DNA from: Lysobacterales bacterium
GTDB taxonomy: Bacteria; Pseudomonadota; Gammaproteobacteria; Xanthomonadales; Ahniellaceae
Reading direction: 5' to 3'
Length of the DNA stretch: 64,000 nucleotides
Assembly: GCA_016721845.1 (NCBI GenBank)
Contig: JADKHK010000007.1
Coordinates: 62,001-126,000, forward strand
The position numbers were made by a program, and so were the translations under genes. Positions 54,822 to 62,924 of the stretch are shown here, in pieces. Each line of letters opens with the position of its first letter. Within the stretch, counting starts at the first letter, position 1. Under the pieces are notes generated by a model. That model was not told the origin of the DNA, did not search any database, and was given only the letters and a program-made list of their open reading frames with translations.

Positions 54822-54833
54822 CTCAGGCAGCAC
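54783..54833 (+). other. attC remnant with conserved hairpin but lost cores
   Basis: ATCAAGCCGAAGCCGC, TTCG and CGGCGCGGCTTGACTCAGGC form an almost perfect attC hairpin of the aadA type. Where GTTAGAC is expected the sequence is AGCACGC, and the left core is also unrecognisable. Confidence 0.55.
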
Positions 54834-54877
54834 GCTCGCGTCGTCGAGCGGCACTTCAATATCAAGGATGGCCGACC

Positions 54878-55270
54878 ATGCAGCTCTTGCTTGCCACTGC
54901 CGCAGTTCTGGCGACCGTCACCGGCGTGGTTCACTCTGTGCTGGGTGAGCGCCTGATCTTCCGTCACCTGCGTGCATCCACCCTCGTTCCTTCGCTTCCG
55001 GCGAAGCCGCTGCAGGGGCGGCATGTGCGCATTCTCTGGGCCACCTGGCATCTGGCGTCCGTTCTTGCCTGGGCGTTCGCGGCCTTGCTCTGGATGCTTG
55101 CGACGCATCCCGAGGCGGTGTTGTCGTCGCGGTCGATCCTTGCTGCTGCGACGGCGGCCTTTCTGGCAGGCGCGCTCCTCGTCCTTGTCGGCACCCGCGG
55201 TCGTCATCCGGGCTGGGTCGCACTCGCCGCAGTCGGCATCCTGTCGGCGGTGACCACGAGTGGCACCTGA
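54878..55270 (+). CDS. Uncharacterised four-helix membrane protein
   Basis: The 130-residue protein has four hydrophobic helices (about residues 1-21, 50-71, 80-98, 108-126). A GVVHSVLGERLIFRHLR segment follows the first helix and HVRILWATWHLASVLAW lies in the second; conserved His residues in helices suggest a haem- or metal-associated role, but no family was assigned. The start at 54878 follows AAGGATGG. Confidence 0.7.
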   Translation: MQLLLATAAVLATVTGVVHSVLGERLIFRHLRASTLVPSLPAKPLQGRHVRILWATWHLASVLAWAFAALLWMLATHPEAVLSSRSILAAATAAFLAGALLVLVGTRGRHPGWVALAAVGILSAVTTSGT

Positions 55271-55295
55271 GCACTCACCCGAGCCGGCGTCGCCC

Positions 55296-55783
55296 ATGGT
55301 CCGCCCCGTGCTTCCGGGCTTGGACGACATCGTCGCGTCCTATGACCGGGCGACGTGGGGCCGATCATCGAGGGTCACTACGCGCTGGCCGAGCGGGCGG
55401 GCGGTCTGGCGGCGCTGGTGCCGCTGTTGGTGATGGCGTTTCGAAAGATCAAGTCGTTCAAGGGACGCAAAGTCATCCTGCACTTCATCTTGCCCTACGT
55501 GCGCTGCACGCGCGAGGTGCTGGACATCGGCCTGTTCGCGTTGGCGGACAAGTCTCGGGTCGTCCGGGAAGACGCGCTCGCGCTGATTGCCTATTCGCTG
55601 GACGAACGCGCAATGCCGGCCCTGATCGCCCATGCCGATCATGCCGATCAGCGCGACCGCGATTCCGCCCACGCCGCAATCGACGCGATTCGCAATCGGA
55701 ACCACCACCTGTTCCTGGATCGGGACCATGCCGGCAATGTCGTGTGGCGCGTGACCGATGCGTGTGGAAAGATCGCGACCTGA
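55296..55783 (+). pseudogene. HEAT-repeat-like protein with a frameshift
   Basis: Begins MVRPVLPGLDDIVASYDRATWG and continues in another frame as GPIIEGHYALAERAGGLAALV, then ALADKSRVVREDALALIAYSL, and ends WRVTDACGKIAT. Paired helices with DALALIAYSLDERAMPALI are HEAT-like. The frame is restored by one extra G in the G4 run at 55357-55360. Function unknown. Confidence 0.6.
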
Positions 55784-55838
55784 GTCCGCGCCGGACCCGA
55801 ACACCGGCCGCAGCCCGCGCCGATACTGGAGGTCCTCG

Positions 55839-56210
55839 ATGAACATCCTGTTGTGGGTCCTGCAGGCGCTGGCCGCGCTGCTGTACGGCGCGTCGGGGGT
55901 CATGAAGGTGTTCATGTTCGAGCAGATCAGCGCGGATGTGCCGTCGTTCGGCGCCTTGCCGCGGGAGGTCTGGATGGCTCTTGGCGTCATGGAGCTCGTC
56001 TGCACGGTCGGGCTGATCGTTCCGGCCGCCTTCCATTGGCAGCCGCGACTGACGGTGCTGGCGGCCGCGCTGCTGGCGATCGAGAGCCTCGTGTTCATCG
56101 GCGTGCACGTGAAGTACCACGAGCTCGGGTCCATCCTGTTCAGCGCCGTGCTGGGCCTCGCCATGGCATTCATCGCCTACGGCCGGATGGTCCTGAAACC
56201 GATCCTGTGA
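55839..56210 (+). CDS. DoxX-like membrane protein
   Basis: The 123-residue protein has four transmembrane helices and the DoxX-family pattern LLYGASGVMKVFM at the first helix, ALGVMELVCTVGLIVPAAF in the middle and a final LGLAMAFIAYGRM. The start follows GGAGG at a good distance. DoxX-like proteins are often stress-related; a specific role cannot be given. Confidence 0.8.
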   Translation: MNILLWVLQALAALLYGASGVMKVFMFEQISADVPSFGALPREVWMALGVMELVCTVGLIVPAAFHWQPRLTVLAAALLAIESLVFIGVHVKYHELGSILFSAVLGLAMAFIAYGRMVLKPIL

Positions 56211-56292
56211 GCGCGGTGTCGGCCGGTGAGCGATGGCTTCGAGGGCGACGGGCGGTTATCGTCGCCGGCACGTCGACCCGTTGCGAGCGCCC

Positions 56293-56490
56293 ATGACCGG
56301 ACCCGCGTTTCCCGACCTGAAAGATGGCGCCCGCTGCCAGGTGGTGGGCGGGACACACGCCGGCAAGTCCGGCATGGTCACCGACATCCACACCAGCAAG
56401 ACCGGGCACGTCACCCTGACCGTCGTGCAGCGGGATGGCGTCCGCTTCAAGACGCTCGCGAAGAACGTGCGAATCATCGGCGCGACGTGA
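56293..56490 (+). CDS. Small KOW-motif protein
   Basis: The 65-residue protein consists of one KOW-type beta-barrel: CQVVGGTHAGKSGMVTDIHTSKTGHVTLTVV (split; the Gly in THAGKSG is the conserved KOW glycine). KOW motifs occur in ribosomal proteins and NusG and contact RNA. A free-standing protein of this kind probably binds RNA (inference). Confidence 0.7.
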   Translation: MTGPAFPDLKDGARCQVVGGTHAGKSGMVTDIHTSKTGHVTLTVVQRDGVRFKTLAKNVRIIGAT

Positions 56491-56569
56491 ACGAACTGCG
56501 GCCCGAACCCGCATCCGCGCGGATGCCGGTGTCGGAAGGATGAATCCTGATCGGATCGGGAGTGGGCCC

Positions 56570-56970
56570 ATGCTCAAGACCTACCAAGGCAGTTGCCATT
56601 GCGGCGCGGTCCGCTTCGAGGCCGACCTCGACCTCGCCCAAGGCACCTATCGCTGCAACTGCAGCATCTGCAGGCGCACGCGCTTCTGGCCGGCGGTCGC
56701 GCGCGAGGGCGGATTCCGCCTGCTGGCCGGCGAGTCGGAATTGACGAAGTACCTGTTCCACTCCAGGAAGAACGAACACTACTTTGCCGTCATTGCGGCG
56801 TGCGCGCGTTCGGCATCGGCACCGAGACACCGATCGGCCGGATGTACGGGGTCAATCTCGGCTGCCTGACCGACATCACCGACGAGGAATTGTCGACAGC
56901 GCCGATCACCTATGTCGACGGGCGCAACGACCAGTGGCAGCAGGCGCCCGAATTCTTCGCACACCTGTAG
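56570..56970 (+). pseudogene. GFA-family (glutathione-dependent formaldehyde-activating-like) protein, frameshifted
   Basis: The N-terminal frame reads MLKTYQGSCHCGAVRFEADL and CNCSICRRTRFWPAV, supplying the CxC and CxxC zinc ligands of the GFA fold. The continuation HCGVRAFGIGTETPIGRMYG and LGCLTDITDEELSTAPITYVDG is in another frame. A fourth T in the run at 56783-56785 would join them as EHYFCRHCGVRAFG, restoring another zinc-binding Cys pair. Substrate unknown. Confidence 0.75.
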
Positions 56971-57024
56971 CCGTTGCGATTGCCGTACGGTTCGGGCGAG
57001 CACCGCCGCGTAGGGGACACGATC

Positions 57025-57631
57025 ATGAATGATGATCCGCTGTATCACGACGGCATGCGCGCGCTGCAGGACGCGCGCGAGACCCGGGCGCTGGCCGACC
57101 GCTTGGCGCAGGTCACCGTGCGTGCGACGTTCACGCCCGAGGATCGCGGCTTCATCGAGACCCGGCCGATGTTCTTCATCGCCACGGCCGATGCGCGCGG
57201 CCATCCGGATTGTTCCTGCAAGGGCGGCTTGCCCGGCTTCGTGCGCGTGCTCGACGAACGCACGCTTGCCTTCCCCGACTACGACGGCAACGGGATGTAC
57301 CGGACCCGGGCAACATCGGCGTGAATCCGCATGTCGGACTGCTGTTCCCGGACTTCCAGACGCCGAAGCGGTTGCGCGTCAACGGCACTGCGACGGTCCA
57401 CGCCGACGATCCGTTGCGTCAGGACTTTCCGGGATCGGTCTTCATCGTCCGCGTCGCGGCCACCCGGATCTTCCCGAACTGTCCGCGTTATCTCCACGCC
57501 ATGCCGCTGGCCGAGTACTCGGCCTATGCGCCCCGGGCCGACTACACGCCGCCGGTACCGGCGTGGAAGACCTTCGAGGCCTTCCGCGACGCCTTGCCGG
57601 CACGCGATCGCAGCGACGACACCAGGGCTGA
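57025..57631 (+). pseudogene. Pyridoxamine-5'-phosphate-oxidase-like flavin protein, frameshifted
   Basis: The first frame encodes MNDDPLYHDGMRALQDARET, FIETRPMFFIATADARGHPDCSCKGG and LAFPDYDGNGMYR. The second continues PGNIGVNPHVGLLFPDF, RLRVNGTATVHADDP and IFPNCPRYLH. This is the split-barrel FMN-binding pattern. A fourth C in the run at 57305-57307 would restore the frame. After this frame there is no stop where the family would end, so a second indel near 57600 is likely; the end is placed at the TGA at 57629-57631. It converges on the ABC permease gene. Confidence 0.7.
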
Positions 57632-57647
57632 GCCGGGTGGCGCCGCC

Positions 57648-58913
57648 TCAGTCGGTGCGCAAGGCCGCGATCGGGTCGAGGTCGGCGGCCTGGCGGGCCG
57701 GATAGACGCCGAAGGCGAGGCCGGTGAGGGCGCAGACGAGGGTCGCCGTGAGCACCGGGATCGGCGCCCAGCCGACGGTCCAGCCGGCGAGCCAGGCGAT
57801 GGCGTAGGCGAGCACGCCGCCGAACACCAGCCCGAGCAGGGCACCGACGCCGCAGATCAGCGCTGCCTCGCGCATGAACTGTTCGATCACGTCGCGGCGA
57901 CGCGCACCGAGCGCGCGCAGCAGCCCGATCTCGCGTTTCCGCTCCAGCACGTTCGCCAGCATGATGTTCATGATGCCGATGCCGCCAACCAGCAGCGATA
58001 CCCCGGCGATGGCGGCCATCACGATCCGGAAGATCCGCTGCGTTGCCTGGTGCTGCTGGTAGAGCTGGGCCGGCACGATCAGCGTGTAGTCCTTCTGTCC
58101 GGCATGGCGCTGGTCGAGCATTGCCGACAGCACCTTCGAGCCGTCGACGATATGCGCGGGATCGTCGAGCTGCACCAGGAAACGGTCGATCTCATCCTCC
58201 ATCGGCTGGAAGCGCAGACGCGCCAGCGCCGACCCCAGCGGCACGAAGACACGATTGCTCTCGAGGCCGAGTTGCACGCCTTCGAATTGGTCCTTGCTGA
58301 GATCGCGATCCGTGAGCACGCCGATCACCTCGAACCAGGCGTGGTTGACCTTGACCAGTTCGCCGACCGCGCTGCGGCCCGGAAACAGGGTCTTCGCGGC
58401 CTGATGGCCCAGCACCGCGACCGCCGCGAGGCGATCATCATCGCTGTCATCGAACGCACGTCCCTGCGCGACCTGCAGCGAGGACAATGCGAAGTAGCCG
58501 GGCGTGACGCCGCTCGCGACCGCGTCGGACTTGCTGAATTCGCTGAGCACCGAATGGGTCTTGATCGCCTTTTCCGCAGCGATGCCGGTGGCGCCCGGCA
58601 CCACGTCGAGCGCGGCGTCGGCGTCGGCGCGGGTGAGGCCGAGACTGCGTGCGCGCATCTCGCGCAGTGCATCTTCGTCCGGTGGCGACTCGGTCTTCGC
58701 GATCAGGTTGCGCAGTCCGAGGCCTTCGACCAGCTTCAGGGCTTCCTGCCGCGAGCCTTCGCCGACGCCCTGCATCGCGACGATCGAGCCGACGCCGAAA
58801 ATCAGTCCGAGCAGGGTCAGCAGGGTGCGCAGGCGCCGCCGCCACAATTCCTCGACGGCTTCGCGCCAATGGGTGCCGAAGCCTTGTCCGATCCGATCGA
58901 GCAAGGTGCTCAT
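57648..58913 (-). CDS. MacB-like ABC transporter permease
   Basis: The 421-residue permease starts with a cytoplasmic segment and helix 1 (TLLTLLGLIFGVGSIVAMQGVGEG), followed by a large periplasmic MacB_PCD domain (about residues 55-285). Three C-terminal helices form the FtsX domain (about 300-415; GGIGIMNIMLANVLERKREIGLLRALGARR, split). This is the mechanotransmission type of ABC protein that works with a periplasmic adaptor and does not carry the substrate across the inner membrane. It is the last gene of the five-gene operon. Confidence 0.92.
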   Translation of the reverse strand: MSTLLDRIGQGFGTHWREAVEELWRRRLRTLLTLLGLIFGVGSIVAMQGVGEGSRQEALKLVEGLGLRNLIAKTESPPDEDALREMRARSLGLTRADADAALDVVPGATGIAAEKAIKTHSVLSEFSKSDAVASGVTPGYFALSSLQVAQGRAFDDSDDDRLAAVAVLGHQAAKTLFPGRSAVGELVKVNHAWFEVIGVLTDRDLSKDQFEGVQLGLESNRVFVPLGSALARLRFQPMEDEIDRFLVQLDDPAHIVDGSKVLSAMLDQRHAGQKDYTLIVPAQLYQQHQATQRIFRIVMAAIAGVSLLVGGIGIMNIMLANVLERKREIGLLRALGARRRDVIEQFMREAALICGVGALLGLVFGGVLAYAIAWLAGWTVGWAPIPVLTATLVCALTGLAFGVYPARQAADLDPIAALRTD

Positions 58914-60184
58914 CCCATCCTCCGCATGCCGCCGCCACGGCCGCCGCGCGCACCGTCACCGCCGGGTGCGGCGTAGCGCTTGGCGTCGGGGTCCGCGGCA
59001 TTCGCAGCCGGCGTCAGGACCACCGCGTCGCCGGCCTGCAATCCCTTGACCACTTCGCTGCGGGCGGTACCGCGCGCGCCGAGTTCCACTTCGCGCTTCG
59101 CGACCTTGCCGCCGGCGCGCACCTCGACATAGGTCTTGCCGCCTTCGGCGATCAGGGCCACGTTCGGCACCGACAAGCCCTGGCCGGATTCGCCGGTGTA
59201 GACCTCGGCGGCCATGCCCTGTCCCGGCACCAGGCGATATTTCGCCACCGCTTCCGCCGGCACGACGGCTTTCATCAACAGGTACTTCACCGGGTTCTGG
59301 CGACTGCGCGACTGCGCCGCGCCGGCGACCCAGCTGACGGTGCTCGCGAATTCCTGGTCTGGGCGACCGAGCGCGTGCATCTTGACGCGTGCGCCGACCT
59401 TGACGCCCTGGGCATCGAGCTGGGTCAGCGCGAACTGCACTTCCAGCGCGGCCAGTTCCGGCAAGGCGCCGAATTCCTGGCCGGCCCACATGCTGGCGCC
59501 GACCTTGGGTTTCTCGCCACCCCAGTCGGTGTTCAACACGAACACGCCTTCATGCGGCGCGCGCAGCTCCAGCGCGGCCACGTCTTCGCGGCGTCGCCGG
59601 GCATTGAGGTCATAGGTCGCGCGCTGCGAATCGAGCACCGCCAGTTCCGCGCCGCCGCGCACGCCGGTCTGTTGTTGTTGCCATTCCAGCGTCTCGTGTT
59701 TGTAGCCGAGGAAGGCAGCGTCCTGCACCGCATCGAGAATCTCGTTGCGCGCGAACATGCCGAGATCGGCCCCGGCATAACGCTCGGCGATGCCAAGATC
59801 GACGTCGACCTTGGCGATCTCGGCGCCGACCTTGTCCTGCGCGGTCGAGAGTTCGATCTCCTTGCCCATGCGCGCCAGCACGTTGCGGCGCAGGTCGAGT
59901 TCGGCCTTGGTCAATTCGAGTTCGCCCTGCGGCGCGATGAAGCGCGCGATCAACTCGCCCTGCTTCACTTGCGAGCCCTCGGGCACCATCCACTCCAGCT
60001 GACGTTGCGACCAGCCCTGGCCGGGCACCGACAGGGGCGTGGCCTTGGCCGAACGGACCTCGCCGGTCGCCATCACCCGCAGCGACAGCGCCGATGCCCG
60101 CACGACCTCGACCGGCGCATCCAGCGCCGCATCCTGGCCGCAGCCGGCGAGCGCGAGCAGGGGCCACATCCGCATCCATTTCAT
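58910..60184 (-). CDS. Periplasmic adaptor lipoprotein (HlyD/RND-like)
   Basis: The 424-residue protein starts MKWMRMWPLLALAGCGQD, with a good lipobox (LAGC). A barrel-sandwich lipoyl half (VPEGSQVKQGELIARFIAPQ) precedes a helical hairpin (about residues 95-200). The returning lipoyl half is ALELRAPHEGVFVLNT, then come a beta-barrel and membrane-proximal domain, and a Gly/Arg-rich tail. It overlaps both neighbours by 4 bp. It should link the ABC permease to an outer-membrane factor that is not encoded in the window. Confidence 0.85.
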   Translation of the reverse strand: MKWMRMWPLLALAGCGQDAALDAPVEVVRASALSLRVMATGEVRSAKATPLSVPGQGWSQRQLEWMVPEGSQVKQGELIARFIAPQGELELTKAELDLRRNVLARMGKEIELSTAQDKVGAEIAKVDVDLGIAERYAGADLGMFARNEILDAVQDAAFLGYKHETLEWQQQQTGVRGGAELAVLDSQRATYDLNARRRREDVAALELRAPHEGVFVLNTDWGGEKPKVGASMWAGQEFGALPELAALEVQFALTQLDAQGVKVGARVKMHALGRPDQEFASTVSWVAGAAQSRSRQNPVKYLLMKAVVPAEAVAKYRLVPGQGMAAEVYTGESGQGLSVPNVALIAEGGKTYVEVRAGGKVAKREVELGARGTARSEVVKGLQAGDAVVLTPAANAADPDAKRYAAPGGDGARGGRGGGMRRMG

Positions 60185-61137
60185 GGCTGTTTCTCCGTCG
60201 CCGCGACCAGCACCACGCGGACCGGCTGACCTGGTTTGAGCGCCTGGCCCTTGGGATCGAAGCTGACCACCGCATCGACCACCGGCACCAGTTGCGAGCG
60301 CGACTTGCTGCGCACGGCGCGACCGATCTCGCTGACCTTGCCCTCGATCGCCTGACCAGCGCCGCCTTCGACGATGACCCGGGCCTGCATGCCGACGCTG
60401 ACGCGCCGGATCTCGGTTTCGGGCACGGCGACGCGCGCGATCAAGGTCGACACGTCCGGGATCTGCGCCACCGACTGGCCACGGAACACCTGCGAGCCGA
60501 CATCGAATTTCTCGCCCTGCCAATTGCTCTGGTGCAAGATGATGCCGTCGCGCGGCGCCTTCACGTTCAGTTCCTGCATCGCCTTCTGCGAGCGTTCGAC
60601 TTCGCCGCGCAGCTGCGTCAGTTCCGCTTCGACCAGGCGCCATTCCTGCTTGCGCTGCTCGGCGGCGGCCAGTTCGCGTCGCGTCGCAAGCGCCAGCTGC
60701 TTCTCGGCCTGTTCGCGTTCGATCACCAGTTTCTGGTAATCGACGCGGCGCACGATGTCGACCGGCTGGTCGGCCTTGCGCGTGGCCTTTTCGGCATTCG
60801 ATTTCGCCTGCGCCGTGGCCAATGCCTCGGTCCGCACGCGCTCGGCGAGTTCGAGGCGCAGGCGTTCGCGCTGCGTCTCCTTTTCCTTCAGTGCACTCTG
60901 CTTTTCAGTGAGCTTGCGCATCACCTCCGAGCTGTCGAAGGCGGCCACGACTTGATCCTTCTTCACCGGCGTGCCATCCGGCGCGAGCTGGGTCAGGGTG
61001 AGCTGCCACAGATCATCGATCGCGGGCGGCGATATCGCGGCACTCTCGCGAGCGGCGATCTCGCCGTCGAAACTGAGTTCGGCGGCTGCCAGCGACAGGC
61101 TCGCCAGCAGCAGGCTGGTCGCGATGATCGTCTTCAT
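60181..61137 (-). CDS. Periplasmic adaptor protein (HlyD-like), second
   Basis: The 318-residue protein has a signal peptide (MKTIIATSLLLASLSLAAAE) and a lipoyl half (GTPVKKDQVVAAFDSSEVMRK). A coiled-coil hairpin rich in Glu, Lys and Arg spans about residues 70-170. The returning lipoyl half is LNVKAPRDGIILHQSNWQGE, followed by a beta-barrel. It shares the layout of the other two adaptors in the operon but differs strongly in sequence. Confidence 0.82.
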   Translation of the reverse strand: MKTIIATSLLLASLSLAAAELSFDGEIAARESAAISPPAIDDLWQLTLTQLAPDGTPVKKDQVVAAFDSSEVMRKLTEKQSALKEKETQRERLRLELAERVRTEALATAQAKSNAEKATRKADQPVDIVRRVDYQKLVIEREQAEKQLALATRRELAAAEQRKQEWRLVEAELTQLRGEVERSQKAMQELNVKAPRDGIILHQSNWQGEKFDVGSQVFRGQSVAQIPDVSTLIARVAVPETEIRRVSVGMQARVIVEGGAGQAIEGKVSEIGRAVRSKSRSQLVPVVDAVVSFDPKGQALKPGQPVRVVLVAATEKQP

Positions 61138-62135
61138 GACTGGGCGCCCTTCGTGGCGGCGTCCGGCGCGGCCGGCACCGACTCGACGCGCACGCTCGAC
61201 GCCGGCAACAAGCCGAGGTCGGCCGAGTTCTCCAACGGAATGGTCACGGTGAAATAGCGGCCGGCGCCCATTTCCATCTTCGCTGCGGGCGCACCGGAAA
61301 TCGCGCTGATGGTGGCATCGAGTTTCAGGTCGGGGCGCGCATCGAATCGCAGGTGGACCTTCTGGCCGACGGCCAATGCCGAACGATCGGCTTCCAGTGC
61401 ATAGGCCTTGATCGTCATCGGGCCGCGGTCGACGATCTCGCCGACCTTCATGCCCGGCCACGCCGAGGAGCCTTCGTCGAAGCGATCGCCGCGCCACGGG
61501 TTGAAGCCATGCACGACGACACCGTCGACCTCGGCCTTCACTTCCGCCAGCGCCACCTGGGCCTGGTTGTACAACAGGTCCTGATGCAACTTGTCGATCT
61601 CCAGGCGTGCGTCTTCACGACGGCGCGTCACGGCGGCGCTCGCGGCGTCGCGTTCCTTGAGGCGCAGGGCGAGATCGCGCTCGGTGCGCACCTGCTCACC
61701 CTGGTAGCGGTCGTAGTCGAGCGCGGACAGGTGCTGCTTCGGAATCGCGGCATCGACCCGGGCCTTGCGGAACAATGCATCGGCATCGACCCAGGCCCGC
61801 TCGGCGTCGATCGCGGCGACCGTCAAGGTCGCGATCTCCTGCGCCGCCCGAGCCTCGGTCTGCTCGATCTGCGCGGTCAGGGTCTGGATCATCGCCGCGC
61901 TCGCACCGGCATCGATGCGCACGACGACATCACCGCGCTTCACCGCCGACCCCTCCGACACGTAGTAGCGCAACACGACCGGCGAGGTGTTCGAGGGCGG
62001 GCAGTACACCGGCTGCGCATTCATCGCGACCACTTCGCCGCTGAGGATGACGCGCGACGTCGGGTTGGCGAAGACCGAGCTGCAGCACAGCACCCACAAC
62101 AGCAAGGCAGGAGCGCATCGTTCAACGTTTCGCAT
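61134..62135 (-). CDS. Periplasmic adaptor protein (HlyD-like), third
   Basis: The 333-residue protein starts at 62135 with a signal peptide (MRNVERCAPALLLWVLC, then VFANP). It has a lipoyl half (VSEGSAVKRGDVVVRIDAG), a long hairpin (about residues 85-205), a return half (AEVDGVVVHGFNPWRGD) and a barrel. Its start overlaps the ATPase gene by 14 bp and its stop overlaps the next adaptor by 4 bp. Confidence 0.82.
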   Translation of the reverse strand: MRNVERCAPALLLWVLCCSSVFANPTSRVILSGEVVAMNAQPVYCPPSNTSPVVLRYYVSEGSAVKRGDVVVRIDAGASAAMIQTLTAQIEQTEARAAQEIATLTVAAIDAERAWVDADALFRKARVDAAIPKQHLSALDYDRYQGEQVRTERDLALRLKERDAASAAVTRRREDARLEIDKLHQDLLYNQAQVALAEVKAEVDGVVVHGFNPWRGDRFDEGSSAWPGMKVGEIVDRGPMTIKAYALEADRSALAVGQKVHLRFDARPDLKLDATISAISGAPAAKMEMGAGRYFTVTIPLENSADLGLLPASSVRVESVPAAPDAATKGAQS

Positions 62136-62796
62136 CGGATTCCACCAGGCCGTCGCGCAGGCGCACATGGCGCGGCACACGTGCGGCGATGTCGTTGTCG
62201 TGGGTGACCAGGACGATGGTCTGGCCCTGGGCATGCAGTTCCTCGATCAGGCCGAGTACGTCGGCCGCGCTCTTTGAATCGAGGTTGCCGGTGGGCTCGT
62301 CGGCGAGCAGCAGGGCCGGGCTCAGGATCAGCGAACGGGCAATCGCCGCACGCTGCATCTGGCCGCCGGAGAGCTGGGTCGGGCGATGATCCATGCGGTC
62401 GGCCAGGCCGACGCGCGCCAGCAGGTCGCGTGCGCGCGCACTCACGTCCGGCTTCGGCTCCCGCGTGAAGCGCAGCGGCAGCAGGACGTTCTCCAGCACC
62501 GTCAAGCGCGGCAGCAGGTGGAAGCTCTGGAAGATGAAGCCGATCTTGCGGTTGCGCACGGTGCTGATGGCCTCGTCGTCGAGGCGCGAGACTTCCTGTC
62601 CATCCAGCACATACGAGCCCGAGTCGGGCTTGTCGAGACAGCCGAGCACGTTCAGCAGGGTCGATTTCCCCGATCCCGAGGGTCCCGTGATGGCGACGAA
62701 TTCGCCGGCGTCGACGTGCAGGGAGACATCGTCGAGCGCCCGCACTTCGGCGCCGTGCATGTCATAGGTACGGGAGATGTGTTCGACCTGGATCAC
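62122..62796 (-). CDS. ABC transporter ATPase (MacB/LolD type)
   Basis: The 224-residue ATPase carries Walker A GPSGSGKSTLLN, Q-loop FIFQSFHLLPRLT, signature LSGGQMQRAAIARSL, Walker B ALLLADEPTGNLDS and the switch His in VLVTHDND. It is of the LolD/MacB group with no fused membrane domain. The GTG at 62796 is chosen because GGGAAG lies just upstream; the longer frame to 62862 has untypical sequence. It is the first gene of the operon and powers the permease at 57648. Confidence 0.92.
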   Translation of the reverse strand: MIQVEHISRTYDMHGAEVRALDDVSLHVDAGEFVAITGPSGSGKSTLLNVLGCLDKPDSGSYVLDGQEVSRLDDEAISTVRNRKIGFIFQSFHLLPRLTVLENVLLPLRFTREPKPDVSARARDLLARVGLADRMDHRPTQLSGGQMQRAAIARSLILSPALLLADEPTGNLDSKSAADVLGLIEELHAQGQTIVLVTHDNDIAARVPRHVRLRDGLVESDAKR

Positions 62797-62924
62797 TGCG
62801 ACTTCCCTGTAGCGAATGGCTACAGACCATGGGGACGCGGAAAGGTTCCGCAACGGCTGCAACGCCGGAACCGCCAGAGGTCATGCGACGGGATGGGGCG
62901 TTGGTGCATCGGGGCGGGTGCGGG

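Noticed and set aside
57210..58976. Very long read-through of the PNPOx-like frame into the ABC permease region
   Set aside because: Beyond about 57600 the sequence is the reverse of the permease gene; the real protein should end before the permease stop.
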